A stretch of DNA of 64,000 nucleotides from Sedimentisphaera salicampi. Lineage in GTDB: Bacteria > Planctomycetota > Phycisphaerae > Sedimentisphaerales > Sedimentisphaeraceae. Position numbers and translations under genes: made by a program. The notes under the pieces are model-generated. The model ran no database searches, was not told the origin of the DNA, and worked only from the letters and a program-made list of their open reading frames with translations. Of this stretch, positions 1 through 10,131 are shown piece by piece. Each line of letters begins with the position of its first letter. Within the stretch, counting starts at the first letter, position 1. The DNA is taken from contig NZ_CP021023.1 of NCBI RefSeq assembly GCF_002117005.1, forward strand, positions 682,001 to 746,000, in the 5' to 3' direction.

Positions 1-683
1 TGCCAGATCAAAAAGTACATGCCCATCGTTATCATAAGGGGCATGAGCATTGGCAGCGTGATTGTAAAGAAACGCCTTACGAGCCCTGCTCCGTCGACTC
101 TGGCAGCTTCATAGAATTCTTCAGGCACTCCCTGGAGACCAGCAAGGAAGATGATCGCCATAAATGATGAATTCTTCCAGACGTTTACAAGTATGAGAGT
201 GATCCTTGCACCTAAGGCTGTATTGAGGACCGCAGGGGACACATCAAATATATCGGATATCCAATGACTAAACATCCCAAACTGCTCGTCAAGGAGCCAC
301 TGGAAAGCATAAGCTGCAACGATAGTTGGTATCACCCAGGGTATAAGATTTATTGTTCGTGCAAGAAAACGCCCCTTGAAACTGCAGTTTAGAAGTGATG
401 CAATCAAAAGCCCGAAAACAAGCTCAAGGATAGTAGAAATTATAATAAACACTATTGAAAAGGAGAGAATCATTAGGAAAGCAGGATCAGTAAACAATAG
501 CCTGAAATTTTCCATGCCCACGAACGAATGCTCGCTGTCAAAGAGGTGAGTATCGGTCATACTTAACCAGATGGTTCTGCATATCGGATACGCAGCAGTT
601 GCCAGGCGGAGCAAAAGTACAGGCGTAACGAGCAAGGCAAAGATCGTAAGTGCCTTTCTTTTTGAGCCGTACAATGCTTTCAT
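1..683 (-). CDS. Sugar ABC transporter permease, MalF/UgpA type (partial)
   Basis: This is an inner-membrane permease subunit of a carbohydrate ABC importer; its 3' end lies beyond the left edge. The frame opens with ATG at 681-683 and is uninterrupted to the edge (about 227 codons). The translation starts MKALYGSKRKALTIFALLV and has several hydrophobic segments. Near the visible end it carries EEFYEAARVDGAG, the EAA loop by which these permeases contact the ATPase. It starts 5 nt after the stop of the solute-binding protein, so ATPase, binding protein and permease form one unit read right to left. The second permease is expected just outside the window. The EAA loop and the neighbours make the family secure; the substrate is unknown, though the GH127 context suggests an arabinose-containing oligosaccharide. 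Confidence 0.9.
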   Translation of the reverse strand, partial: MKALYGSKRKALTIFALLVTPVLLLRLATAAYPICRTIWLSMTDTHLFDSEHSFVGMENFRLLFTDPAFLMILSFSIVFIIISTILELVFGLLIASLLNCSFKGRFLARTINLIPWVIPTIVAAYAFQWLLDEQFGMFSHWISDIFDVSPAVLNTALGARITLILVNVWKNSSFMAIIFLAGLQGVPEEFYEAARVDGAGLVRRFFTITLPMLMPLMITMGMYFLIW

Positions 684-688
684 GAAAA

Positions 689-1966
689 TTAAAGCCTTTC
701 CAATTTTAATTTCCTTGATGCCATCGCCTGGTCAAGGTTGATCTGGTTTGTCAGGTAGGCTGAGGCAACGTTTTCGACTTTTGCAAGTGCCTCAGTGTAG
801 CGACTTTGATGAAACGGGCGAGTGCCGACAACGCCTGCGTCAAGATACATTTTCAAGTACTCGGCGAGTTTACTGCCTTTGGTTGATGCCAGAACAGATT
901 TTCTGGCATTTAAAAACCAATCACTATACTGAGGCATCTTTGAGGCGTTTTCAGTATTAATAAAAAACTTCAAAAGCTGGCAAGCTTCCTCTTTCATCAA
1001 AGAGGTATTTGGTATTGCCCAACCCCAGCCAGCTGCGAAAGTACTAACAGTTTTTCCGCCCGGGCCGACCGGAGGCAAGCCGCAGGCGACCTTTTCATCG
1101 CTGTACCAATCTTTATGTTGTTTGCAGACGTCATAAAAGAAAGGCCACTGCCTCATAAATGCCACCCTGTCAGCAATATAGTCATTGTTCTGCTGATCGT
1201 AATTTTTCTGGGTACATGCCGGATTCATCACTCTATGTTTAAAAATAAGATCATGGGCATACTTGAGGCAATCGCGAAAATTGTCATCAAGTTCATAAGG
1301 GCTTGAACCGGCTTGGCAGCCCAGCCATTCAAGATAAACTGAAAGATAGCTGTTTTTCATAAGGGCCTCTTCACTTGCCCAGATGCCTCTATTTTTATCA
1401 GTGAAAATTTCTCCCATCTCCTTAACCTCATCCCAAGTCTTAGGTAAGGCTATCCCTTTCTGCTCGAACCAGTCTTTTCGGTACCACCAGTAGCACATCT
1501 CAAAATTATGATGCACACGAAAAGTCTGCCCCTCGTACTGGTCCCAAACCTTTGTCATCTCCATAAGCTGGGGCGTAAAGTCATCCCAGACTGACTGATC
1601 GATAAGATTATCCAGCCCCATTAGCCATCTGGAGCGGCTCAAGCTCATTGCGGCACTGTCTTCGAGATCGATCAGATCATAAGGACTAGTCCCTGCGAGG
1701 ACAGAACTTGCCATCTGAGTAAGCAGTTCATTTGTGGCGTTTGGCCGAACGATCACCTCGACTTCGATGCCGGTTTGTTCAGTAAAACCGAGTTCTTCAA
1801 TGACTTTCCTATAACCTTGAGCTGACCAGCCGGTAACACCTAATTTCAACGATCTTTTTTTTGTTTTTTTGGTTCTGCAGCCAGACAAAAACAAGCTGCT
1901 GCCAAAGGTTGCACCTGCAGCGAGACTCGCATATGTTGTTAAAAATTGACGTCTGGAACTATTCAT
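689..1966 (-). CDS. Extracellular solute-binding protein (family 1), Tat lipoprotein
   Basis: This is the periplasmic sugar-binding component of the ABC importer formed with its neighbours. The 425-aa protein begins with a twin-arginine stretch (SRRQFL, residues 4-9), a hydrophobic segment, and a lipobox ending at Cys30 (FLSGC). It should therefore be Tat-exported and lipid-anchored. The body is the usual length for family 1 sugar-binding proteins and is rich in aromatic residues of the kind that line sugar-binding sites (MCYWWYRKDWFEQKG). The ATG at 1964-1966 lies 1 nt after the stop of the upstream ATPase gene, which implies tight co-transcription. The ligand cannot be deduced; it is probably an oligosaccharide released by the enzymes of this locus. 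Confidence 0.92.
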   Translation of the reverse strand: MNSSRRQFLTTYASLAAGATFGSSLFLSGCRTKKTKKRSLKLGVTGWSAQGYRKVIEELGFTEQTGIEVEVIVRPNATNELLTQMASSVLAGTSPYDLIDLEDSAAMSLSRSRWLMGLDNLIDQSVWDDFTPQLMEMTKVWDQYEGQTFRVHHNFEMCYWWYRKDWFEQKGIALPKTWDEVKEMGEIFTDKNRGIWASEEALMKNSYLSVYLEWLGCQAGSSPYELDDNFRDCLKYAHDLIFKHRVMNPACTQKNYDQQNNDYIADRVAFMRQWPFFYDVCKQHKDWYSDEKVACGLPPVGPGGKTVSTFAAGWGWAIPNTSLMKEEACQLLKFFINTENASKMPQYSDWFLNARKSVLASTKGSKLAEYLKMYLDAGVVGTRPFHQSRYTEALAKVENVASAYLTNQINLDQAMASRKLKLERL

Positions 1967-1967
1967 T

Positions 1968-3098
1968 TTACATCTCTGCTCGTTCCTGCAGTGTTAAATT
2001 CTTGCCTGTATCACCCTTATCAAAAACATGCGTCTTATCCATGTTTAATTTAAATCGGAGAGTCTGGCCGGGAGTTAATCGAACATGCGGGTCAAGATTG
2101 GCGACCAGCCATTTTTCTGAAGTCATACATTTGATGTTAAAATACACATTTAATCTGTCTCCAAGTGGCTCGACCACTTCAACTTTTGCATTTATTGAAC
2201 TTTTCTTATCATCCTTACTTGCAATGCTAACATTCTCGGCTCTGAATCCAAAAACAACATCCCTGCCATTTTTTGCATTTAAACATTCATTCATTCGGGC
2301 AGGCAATTCAATTTTTCCAGCAGAAAAATTGAAAAACACCGAATTGCCAACTGTTTCGATTTTACCCTCGACAAAGTTCATATGAGGAGTACCAAGAAAG
2401 CCTGCGACAAATCTATTTACAGGCCTGTTATATACTTCCATAGGCTGATCTACTTGCTGGATGATGCCTTCATGCATAACGCATATTCTGTCGCCAAGTG
2501 TCATTGCCTCGGCCTGGTCATGGGTAACATAAATGCTGGTTGTTTCTAGCCTTTGATGCAAAGACTTAAGCTCTGTACGCATCGTCACGCGAAGTTTAGC
2601 ATCAAGATTGCTAAGCGGTTCGTCATATAAAAAGGCCTTCGGTTTTCTGACTATCGCCCTGCCGAGTGCAACTCTCTGGCGTTGGCCGCCTGAAAGAGCC
2701 TTTGGTTTACGTTTGAGCAGCTTTTCTATCCCGAGTATTTCGGCGGCATCTTTTACACGACTGGCCACTTCTGCTTTTGAGTTTTTACGGAGCTTAAGAC
2801 CAAATGCCATATTATCAAAAACTGTCATGTGCGGATAGAGAGCGTAATTTTGAAAAACCATCGCTATATCACGGTTCTTAGGCGCGATGTCATTTACGAT
2901 GCGGTCGCCGATTGATATCTGACCGGAAGTTATCTCTTCGAGACCCGCTATCATGCGGAGTGTGGTTGTTTTGCCGCACCCTGAAGGACCAACAATGACC
3001 ACAAACTCTCTGTCAGCAATATCCAGACAGGCATCTTTGACTGCTTCAAAGCCTCCCTGATATACCTTAACAATATTTTCGAGCAAAACTCTTGACAT
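1968..3098 (-). CDS. Sugar ABC transporter ATP-binding protein, MalK/UgpC type
   Basis: This is the cytoplasmic ATPase that powers sugar import. All nucleotide-binding motifs are present: Walker A GPSGCGKTT (37-45), Q-loop Gln83, signature LSGGQ (135-139), Walker B FLYDEP (156-161), and the switch His193 in VTHDQAEAMT. A C-terminal part of about 140 residues corresponds to the TOBE/regulatory domain of the MalK/MsmK/UgpC group. The length (376 aa) is normal for that group. It is the first gene of the importer unit, 38 nt after the AraC regulator, and is followed at once by the binding protein. MalK-type ATPases often serve several importers, so a wider role is possible. Confidence 0.95.
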   Translation of the reverse strand: MSRVLLENIVKVYQGGFEAVKDACLDIADREFVVIVGPSGCGKTTTLRMIAGLEEITSGQISIGDRIVNDIAPKNRDIAMVFQNYALYPHMTVFDNMAFGLKLRKNSKAEVASRVKDAAEILGIEKLLKRKPKALSGGQRQRVALGRAIVRKPKAFLYDEPLSNLDAKLRVTMRTELKSLHQRLETTSIYVTHDQAEAMTLGDRICVMHEGIIQQVDQPMEVYNRPVNRFVAGFLGTPHMNFVEGKIETVGNSVFFNFSAGKIELPARMNECLNAKNGRDVVFGFRAENVSIASKDDKKSSINAKVEVVEPLGDRLNVYFNIKCMTSEKWLVANLDPHVRLTPGQTLRFKLNMDKTHVFDKGDTGKNLTLQERAEM

Positions 3099-3136
3099 GG
3101 GTTACTTTCGGAAAAAATTTAAGAATAAATGTCCGG

Positions 3137-4024
3137 TCAAATAGAATACTTGTACCGAAATGCGCGTGGGCTTAATCCATAACGTTTTTTAAACGCTGTT
3201 GAAAAAGCAAAATAATTCGTATAGCCGACAAGTTCTGATATTTTGTTTATCGAATAATATGTGCTGTGCAGAAGATCCCTTGCACTTTCCATACGCAAAC
3301 GTGTTACTATCTTCATAGGAGACATTGACATATGCTTAAGGCACAATTTGCTGAAATAGTCGGCAGATATAAACATCTCTGATTCATCGGCAAGAGAATC
3401 AACTGTCCATGAATACCGCAGACGTGATTTCACCTTCTCATAAAAGAGTTTATGAAGTTTATTTACAACATCGAAATTCTTAGAGTCATATTCAACTTTA
3501 AATTCTCGCTCAAGATAAGCTAAAAGCAATTCGGAGCCGTGCTGGATCACATTCTCGGAATGGAGTCTATTGTCTTGGAACTCCCATATTAGCATTTCCA
3601 GAAGCTGCTTGAATCGGGCGCCCATCACTGACTTTCTAACACAAGTCCCGATATTCTTCAAAATCGCCCACGGTCCCTGATCCTTAAGGTCGAACCAGAC
3701 AACTTGCCATTTAGGGCCTTTTAAGCCATAGTGCTGCTGAGTACCATCGGGAGAAATCCAAATATCGCCGGGACTAAGTGTTCTTTGTTTGCCGTTAATT
3801 TCCAGCCAGCCGGTGCCTGAAAGGGTATAATGGATTAAATGGGCATTGTTGGTCTTTCGGCGAATTTCGTAATCTCCCTTTAAAATGCTTGTACCCGCAA
3901 AACATATACCATGACTTTTAATAAACTCAAGTTTTGACGAGGAAATTGGCAGAAATTTCTCCTGGCACTGATCGCCGATCCGAAGTATTTCATTTAATTT
4001 TTCTTTTTGTTCATTCTTAGCCAT
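3137..4024 (-). CDS. AraC family transcriptional regulator
   Basis: This is a DNA-binding regulator of the AraC/XylS family with an N-terminal cupin-like sensing domain (residues about 45-150, including the stretch GTGWLEINGKQRTLSPGDIW). The C-terminal double helix-turn-helix covers about the last 100 residues and ends with the family-typical GLSPRAFRYKY. I place the start at the ATG at 4022-4024; a TTG one codon earlier is less likely. The gene sits between the large glycosidase lipoprotein and the ABC importer genes and reads the same way. It is a plausible local activator responding to an imported sugar. It is also a candidate reader of the repeated operator-like motif at 19.8-22.0 kb, but nothing in the sequence proves that. 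Confidence 0.9.
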   Translation of the reverse strand: MAKNEQKEKLNEILRIGDQCQEKFLPISSSKLEFIKSHGICFAGTSILKGDYEIRRKTNNAHLIHYTLSGTGWLEINGKQRTLSPGDIWISPDGTQQHYGLKGPKWQVVWFDLKDQGPWAILKNIGTCVRKSVMGARFKQLLEMLIWEFQDNRLHSENVIQHGSELLLAYLEREFKVEYDSKNFDVVNKLHKLFYEKVKSRLRYSWTVDSLADESEMFISADYFSKLCLKHMSMSPMKIVTRLRMESARDLLHSTYYSINKISELVGYTNYFAFSTAFKKRYGLSPRAFRYKYSI

Positions 4025-4110
4025 CAAATACTCGCCGATCGCTTAAATCAAAAATCCAGTCCAACATATTTAGCGTATTATATTAAAAAACAACTTAAAT
4101 ACAAATGTCT

Positions 4111-7100
4111 TTAGTTTGACTCGACTAGGAAATCTTTTTCTCCAAGCTTCTTCCAGTTTTGAGTAACACTTCTGTAAGAAAGTTGAAGAGTAAATCTTTT
4201 TTTAAGTTGGAAATACTCTATTTCTATGGAATGGAGGCCTTTTTCCAAGCCTATTTTCCCATCCCTAAATCTTGCCTCAAATCGGGTGCCATCTAATTCG
4301 GCGATTTTTTGGCCATCAATAAAGAGCCTAGCGCCATCGTTGCAGCGAAGTTTTATGTTGTAGACATCGTCAGCGGGAATATTGACATAACCTTTCAAAC
4401 GCATTGCGAAGTTATCTTTGCGTTTTGCGTAATTGCTGACTTCGAGGTCAGGGGCGACACCGGTGGCGACAGGCTTTAGGCTGTCAAAATGCGGCAATTT
4501 ACTCCATGAACCTTCATAATATTCGTAATAAAGTCCGGGGCTCAGATTTTTAATTTTCACGGAATCGCTAAGCTTTACTCTGGAATATTGGGCTTGCATC
4601 GGCTTGTAGACCGTACCATCGTGGCCAAATGCCCTTATACGCAAATCAACACTTTTATCGAATTTCAAAACTTCGGTACAGATCGGGGATTTATCTGACG
4701 GTTCACTGCCGTCAGTAGTATAACGTAAGGTGGTATTGTCGATTAAATTGTCGATCTTGACAGAAATCGAATTGGCAAAATCACAACTGTGCGGCAGAAG
4801 ATATGCAAGTGTTTTGAACTTGCGATTGCGCTGGCCAAGGGTGAATTCAACTGACTTATCAGTTGCGGCACCGCTATAAAAACGATTGGTAATCCCACCA
4901 ATTCTCTTTGCCCTGTTAATACCTTCTGCTTTTTCAACCTTTCTATCCTCATCCCAAGGGCAGATAATAAGTTTGTCGAGGATATTATTCTTTACACTGA
5001 CATTTTTCCTGAATCGCCCATCTTTGAGATCTTTACGCTCAATCTTAACCATTGTCCAGCTTTTCTTGCCATCCAATACCACCGGGACTCCAATTTCAAT
5101 AAAATCCCACTCATCGGGCAAGTGATCACTTACAGTAAACTTTGTTTGCATGCCATCTACTAAATTATAGCTTACACCAGCAAGTCTCTGTATCAGCAGG
5201 CAAACCATAGGCCCGTCCCAATTGTAATACATTGAGCCCCAGGGTTTATAGTCCGGATCCCAGCACTCAGGGGCGATTGGGTAGCCATAATCTCGTATCA
5301 TACCTTTTAGGTGGCTCAGGGTACAATAGATCGCCTCAGCATCACAACCATGGCGGAACATACCTTCAATAACCTGCCAGGTACTTATAGTCGAGACTGC
5401 AAAAACGCCATTTTCTGGCTGAGTAGGAGGACGAACATCCAGCGCGACCGGGCCTACAAAACCCTTTTCGGTATCCATGACAGCCCGATCAACAAGTTTC
5501 TTCGCTGCATAACTCGGCATTTCATAACTCATAAGAGCGGCAGGAAGCCAAATGTCCTTCCAGAAGAAATTTTCATCGTTGGCTATTTTTCTCTGCTTAG
5601 CCTGATATTTCTGCACTCTACCTTCAAGCCAGTTAATCCAATGTTTAGCATCTTTGTCTCTGCCAAGCTCCTCTGCCATTCGCCTTAGAGTAATTGCCGC
5701 ATTAAGCTCTATGCCGGCAACATCTTGAGGGCCGGACCAATAAAGTTTTTTAAAAAGATCGTCGTAAGCCTCCTGCAAAAACTTCTTATCACCGGACTGC
5801 TCATATTGCTGCCATGCAAACTCTGTGACTCCAACAAAATTCATGAAAACGCCGGGCGAATACCATCCAATGCCAAAATTATCGGGCAAGGCATTTTGAT
5901 GATTTTTATATGGCACCATATGTTTCCATGAAAGAATATTGCCATAGCTCCACTCCCATTTATCGGCGATATGCTTGCCCATAGCAGCATAGGCCCATGA
6001 GTCCCACAAATGCAAACCCATAAAATTATTCACAGCTGTCTGTGTATGCGGATATGTCTCCCAGCCTTTTGGTGTATCGGTAAAATACATAAAATACAAT
6101 GACCAGAGATAATAGTATGTCTTTACGACATCTTCATTACTGCACCTAAAATAAGGAACCTGTTCATTAAGTAGGTCATTAATAAATTCTGTCTTGGCAG
6201 CTAACCCACCTTTGGCATCTTTGAGCAGGCTCTTGGTGTTTTTGACGGTTTCGTCATAGTCATCGCCGAGAGCATATGTCAAAACGACTGCGGTTTTGCC
6301 GTTACATTCAAGCTTCAAGTTGTAATGACAAACGCCCTTTTCGTCCTTGCGTATTTTGCAGCTGTTAGCAAAATCAACGCTTGCACCAATAACTCCATGC
6401 ATGCCGTCATACATGATTTTGCCTTCTTTAACGGGTTTGCCCCATCTCGCCTTGGTCATGATAGTGCCGCCCTCTGCAATATGCAAAACACCTTTGTCCC
6501 TATCATATTCTGCTTTAGCGGTTGAGCTTATCTGGTGAGGACCGGGCTTGTCGCCGTCAAAAGTTGGGACTGTACCCTTTTTGTAAAAGCTCCTGCCGTC
6601 AAATTCTAACTTTATGGGCTTAGATGCGGTAATTATCGAACAGAGTACATCGTCGAGATTTATGAACTTGACCTCTTCAATATTGACACCTGCGATTTTG
6701 TATTTGCAAATCTGCCGATCAGGACGCCAGATCATTTTGACAGGCTTTGGATACTCGTAGCGTTTACCGTCGACGATAACGGTACCATATGCGCAACGAA
6801 CATCAGTCCAGAAATTCCAGCCCCATTTATCATGGCCTGTGCCGCTTTCGGGATCGGTTACTATGCCATAGCCGCGTGCCCTGCCATCCCGGAACATCGG
6901 ATGCGTAAAGCCAATGGTCTCATGCTCCCGCATTTGCCATTCGGTGTTAGCATTACCGCCAATATAATACATGTGGCGACCTGCAAGAAAGCCATGCTGT
7001 TTGCCCTGAATATCCCGACCGAGCATTTTGCAATAGTCAGTGCGGGAAGGCTCTACCTTAGCAGAACAGCTACTAAGCAATAAAAAAATGCTGAGCAATA

Positions 7101-7122
7101 AAAATGTCAGATAACTTCTCAT
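4111..7122 (-). CDS. Large lipoprotein glycosidase-like protein with chitobiase-C and PA14 modules
   Basis: This is a predicted cell-envelope glycoside hydrolase of 1003 aa. A signal ending at a lipobox (LLSSC, Cys19) indicates lipid anchoring. Residues about 25-300 form an N-terminal beta-rich domain. Residues about 320-700 look like an alpha/alpha-barrel of the MGH1/GH63-like type, with a conserved block QTAVNNFMGLHLWDSWAY whose Asp is a candidate catalytic acid. Two accessory modules follow: a chitobiase/HEX C-terminal-like segment (YTTDGSEPSDKS, about 785-845) and a PA14-like module (about 863-990). The region from DYC to the end of the barrel is paralogous to the C-terminal 730 residues of the protein at 13339-17007. 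The family assignment rests on fold-like features, so the exact GH family and substrate remain open. Confidence 0.72.
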   Translation of the reverse strand: MRSYLTFLLLSIFLLLSSCSAKVEPSRTDYCKMLGRDIQGKQHGFLAGRHMYYIGGNANTEWQMREHETIGFTHPMFRDGRARGYGIVTDPESGTGHDKWGWNFWTDVRCAYGTVIVDGKRYEYPKPVKMIWRPDRQICKYKIAGVNIEEVKFINLDDVLCSIITASKPIKLEFDGRSFYKKGTVPTFDGDKPGPHQISSTAKAEYDRDKGVLHIAEGGTIMTKARWGKPVKEGKIMYDGMHGVIGASVDFANSCKIRKDEKGVCHYNLKLECNGKTAVVLTYALGDDYDETVKNTKSLLKDAKGGLAAKTEFINDLLNEQVPYFRCSNEDVVKTYYYLWSLYFMYFTDTPKGWETYPHTQTAVNNFMGLHLWDSWAYAAMGKHIADKWEWSYGNILSWKHMVPYKNHQNALPDNFGIGWYSPGVFMNFVGVTEFAWQQYEQSGDKKFLQEAYDDLFKKLYWSGPQDVAGIELNAAITLRRMAEELGRDKDAKHWINWLEGRVQKYQAKQRKIANDENFFWKDIWLPAALMSYEMPSYAAKKLVDRAVMDTEKGFVGPVALDVRPPTQPENGVFAVSTISTWQVIEGMFRHGCDAEAIYCTLSHLKGMIRDYGYPIAPECWDPDYKPWGSMYYNWDGPMVCLLIQRLAGVSYNLVDGMQTKFTVSDHLPDEWDFIEIGVPVVLDGKKSWTMVKIERKDLKDGRFRKNVSVKNNILDKLIICPWDEDRKVEKAEGINRAKRIGGITNRFYSGAATDKSVEFTLGQRNRKFKTLAYLLPHSCDFANSISVKIDNLIDNTTLRYTTDGSEPSDKSPICTEVLKFDKSVDLRIRAFGHDGTVYKPMQAQYSRVKLSDSVKIKNLSPGLYYEYYEGSWSKLPHFDSLKPVATGVAPDLEVSNYAKRKDNFAMRLKGYVNIPADDVYNIKLRCNDGARLFIDGQKIAELDGTRFEARFRDGKIGLEKGLHSIEIEYFQLKKRFTLQLSYRSVTQNWKKLGEKDFLVESN

Positions 7123-7321
7123 TTCAAATCTTTGGCTTTGATATCAATATTATTCTACACTAATACGATTCTTTTGTTATTATTTGATATCTATCAGACC
7201 TTTATCTACATACTGTCACCTGAGGTTGCCTAAAATGAATCGCTATTAAGACTGCTGTTAACCCTGTCGCCTTTTTTAACATTCAAACTCCTTTGAATGA
7301 TAAGTTATACGAAGAAAAACT

Positions 7322-10111
7322 CTACAATTTTTGAATAATTACCGAAGCATCTTTGCCAGCGGCCTCAACAGGAATATCAAAAACAACCTTATTGCCGTTA
7401 GACACAGACTTGGCTCCAGTCTTTTTACCGTCTACGAGAAGCTTATACTCTCCGTCTTTCAGGCCGGTGATGATAAGGCTCGTCAAATGTCTGTTTTTTG
7501 ATCTGCTTTCAACATTGAAACTGATTTCCGAAAAATCTTTGTCAAAAATAATGGCCTTGTCTTTAGCAAAGCCATCTCTATCAAAACGCATATGCATACG
7601 AGTGTCACCGACGAGCACATGAAGTCTGCGTCTTACGCCATCTCTTGGTATGACATTTACATTACCGGCCTTTTCATCAAGTTCACCGCCATATGCGAAA
7701 AGTCCGAACAGAGGATCATCAAGAAGAACCGTACAAGCAACTTCGACACCTGCTGTCAAGCCATGGTCGATCTCGCCACAAACCGGCCATGGGCCTCGCT
7801 TAACGCCGCCAGCGTCTTTGTCCCAACAGCCATGATTCCACTCTTGGCCAACCTTTTGCGGACAAAATCCCCAGCCAACAGAACCATCATGCATCTTACC
7901 TGGATACCAGAAACCATACCCGCTCTCTTTTTCGCCTGCATTTACAAGTGCCCATGAGCTCAGCATAGAAGCATAACCAAGCCGCAAATACTCTTCAGGC
8001 TTTTCAGCGAAATATAACGAATAATCCAGTACGGACCATCCGCCCATCTGAGACATATAACTAAGCGTATATCCGCTGCTTCCAAGACCGCGAAAATCAC
8101 TGCCGAGAAAATAATAGCTCGCCTCAAGCCAGCCTCTGCAAGCGAGATTGGCCATAAGTTGTCGCTCCATAAATTCGGCGTGCTTGGTCTTGTCGATAAC
8201 CGGATGAGAATACCACTGGCCGGTGTTTTTGTTCTTCCAGAGTTTTTTGTCTGGATTTAACTCATTGTTCATCGCGTATTTGGCGATAGCGTAGGTGGAC
8301 TCATAGGCAGTAGAATCAACGGGCATCTCGGAAGTGAAGGGGTAAGGATCGTCATAGATAAAGTACTTAACTTTCTTTTCCCATTCGCCGCGGATATAAT
8401 CGGCCTTTTCCTGCTGGCCAGATTTTTCAAGTGCATCAATTATCTTTAACATATACTTCTCATGGAAATTGCCAAGGGTATAGGCCCAATCCGTCCAGCC
8501 GGTAAAAGCCCAGCCGCCTTCCATATAGATATTATACGGAACTTCAAAGAACGCTTTAACTGTCCCATAAGCTCTCTCGAGATATTCATCGGCATCAAGA
8601 TATTTCACCATTTCGGGATTCTTTTTAGCAATGAGGTACATATTATAGTATAATGCAAAATATGTAGTATAGTCAAACGTCCGCCACATTCTGCACTGAC
8701 TGCCTCCCTGCCCGGGTCTGCTCTTTCCCTCTTCGATAGGGTCTCGCGTCGCCTCTCGATTTTCCTTCCAGTTCTCAGAGCCATAGATCCCGTATGGATA
8801 TGGGATCTCCTTATCGGTTCGCTGGTGTTTCCCCCATACGAAATTTTCGATGAAATACTCAAGAGATTCAATTTGTTCAGCATTAGGGAAGGCAACATTT
8901 GCCTCGGAGAGATACATGCATTTACTGTTTGAAGGATCGTCCGAACCGCTGACGGCGTATTCATGCTGACCAGAGAGGTTGTCAGGACCGAGCAGGTTCT
9001 TGCCCTCTTCATTGCGAACATCCCACAAGCTGTAAAGGCCATCATACCAGAGAGAGGTGTCGCGGTACTGCTGTTTTTCAGCAATGAAAGCAGCCCTTTT
9101 CTTAACCAGCGTCTCAAGCGGCTGAATAACAAAGAACTCAAGAACCATATGCTTGCTGCCAGAATACTCAACAGTTACCAAATTCTCACCAAGCTTTGCA
9201 AACTCGATCTTGTAAATATGCGTATCCCTGCTCTTTTCACCGAGATATTCAACTTTAGTCTGTTTTGGGTATTCAGGATTAAGCGAGTCGATTTTATTTT
9301 TGGTTCTAAGAGCCACCTTTACGAAAAGATTTTCAGGCACTACCATTCCGGGAGCGATGCGAACATCAATTCCGCCATTTTCATACAGCACATCCCGAAC
9401 GCCCTGATAATCATCTGCCCAGCGGTAATTGAAAGCGTATGAAGCTTTCTGGCCTGGTTTTATATTTAGGCTTGTATGCTTCTGTCGCCATGTGCCAGCT
9501 GGCTGAAGTTCGGATTCCGCAAGAGAATGTATGTAAGCCATGTATCCGACACCTCCGGTTGAGTAACTTGCTCTCTGTTCTTTAAAAAATTCCAGGTGAG
9601 TATCGGCTTCGGGGGTCATAACAAGATGGGTTCCTGTGCCGCCAACCGGCAACCAGAATACGAAAGAGCCATGGCCGGATATAAAACTGTGCCTGAAAAG
9701 GGCATTGTTAAAAGTGTTGACCACATCTTGATTTTTGTACTCTGTATTCATGGGCAGAGCAATGGCAAGATCGCCAACTTCGATTTCGCTGTCAGAATTG
9801 TTCGATACAGTAATCTTTTGGGTTAAGGTATCGCCGACGATCTTAAAGTCGCTTGTCACGTCGATCTTTTTTTCAGCGGATGTGCTGTCATAATCTATCC
9901 ACTGTCCCGAACCGATTCGATAACGCATCATAGCACTTCCAAGAGAAGCTCCTTCAGCGATGAAATTGGGAGCGTGAGGATCGCCGACTTTTTTCAGACT
10001 AGTGACGCCTGAGCCGTCAGATACAACGCTGAAATGCTCATTTGAGAGAGAGGTGCCTAAAGCACACGAAGCAATCAATAAAAACAAAACGTTTTTTTTC
10101 AACTTAGACAT
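7322..10111 (-). CDS. DUF5695-type secreted protein, probable glycosidase
   Basis: The 929-aa protein has a Sec signal peptide (MSKLKKNVLFLLIASCALG, then mature sequence) and an RBS (AAAGG) just upstream. The N-terminal third is beta-rich. The middle and C-terminal parts contain repeated aromatic alpha-helical stretches typical of an alpha/alpha six-hairpin barrel (for example GGWAFTGWTDWAYTLGNF and WRTFDYTTYFALYYNMYL). The overall pattern resembles the DUF5695 family of Bacteroidetes and planctomycetes. I recall no proven activity for it; polysaccharide hydrolysis or lysis is inferred from fold and setting. It lies 20 nt downstream of a sulfatase gene on the same strand, so the pair is probably co-transcribed and acts on the same sulfated glycan. 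Confidence 0.65.
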   Translation of the reverse strand: MSKLKKNVLFLLIASCALGTSLSNEHFSVVSDGSGVTSLKKVGDPHAPNFIAEGASLGSAMMRYRIGSGQWIDYDSTSAEKKIDVTSDFKIVGDTLTQKITVSNNSDSEIEVGDLAIALPMNTEYKNQDVVNTFNNALFRHSFISGHGSFVFWLPVGGTGTHLVMTPEADTHLEFFKEQRASYSTGGVGYMAYIHSLAESELQPAGTWRQKHTSLNIKPGQKASYAFNYRWADDYQGVRDVLYENGGIDVRIAPGMVVPENLFVKVALRTKNKIDSLNPEYPKQTKVEYLGEKSRDTHIYKIEFAKLGENLVTVEYSGSKHMVLEFFVIQPLETLVKKRAAFIAEKQQYRDTSLWYDGLYSLWDVRNEEGKNLLGPDNLSGQHEYAVSGSDDPSNSKCMYLSEANVAFPNAEQIESLEYFIENFVWGKHQRTDKEIPYPYGIYGSENWKENREATRDPIEEGKSRPGQGGSQCRMWRTFDYTTYFALYYNMYLIAKKNPEMVKYLDADEYLERAYGTVKAFFEVPYNIYMEGGWAFTGWTDWAYTLGNFHEKYMLKIIDALEKSGQQEKADYIRGEWEKKVKYFIYDDPYPFTSEMPVDSTAYESTYAIAKYAMNNELNPDKKLWKNKNTGQWYSHPVIDKTKHAEFMERQLMANLACRGWLEASYYFLGSDFRGLGSSGYTLSYMSQMGGWSVLDYSLYFAEKPEEYLRLGYASMLSSWALVNAGEKESGYGFWYPGKMHDGSVGWGFCPQKVGQEWNHGCWDKDAGGVKRGPWPVCGEIDHGLTAGVEVACTVLLDDPLFGLFAYGGELDEKAGNVNVIPRDGVRRRLHVLVGDTRMHMRFDRDGFAKDKAIIFDKDFSEISFNVESRSKNRHLTSLIITGLKDGEYKLLVDGKKTGAKSVSNGNKVVFDIPVEAAGKDASVIIQKL

Positions 10112-10131
10112 TTGAATTTACCTTTCTTTGG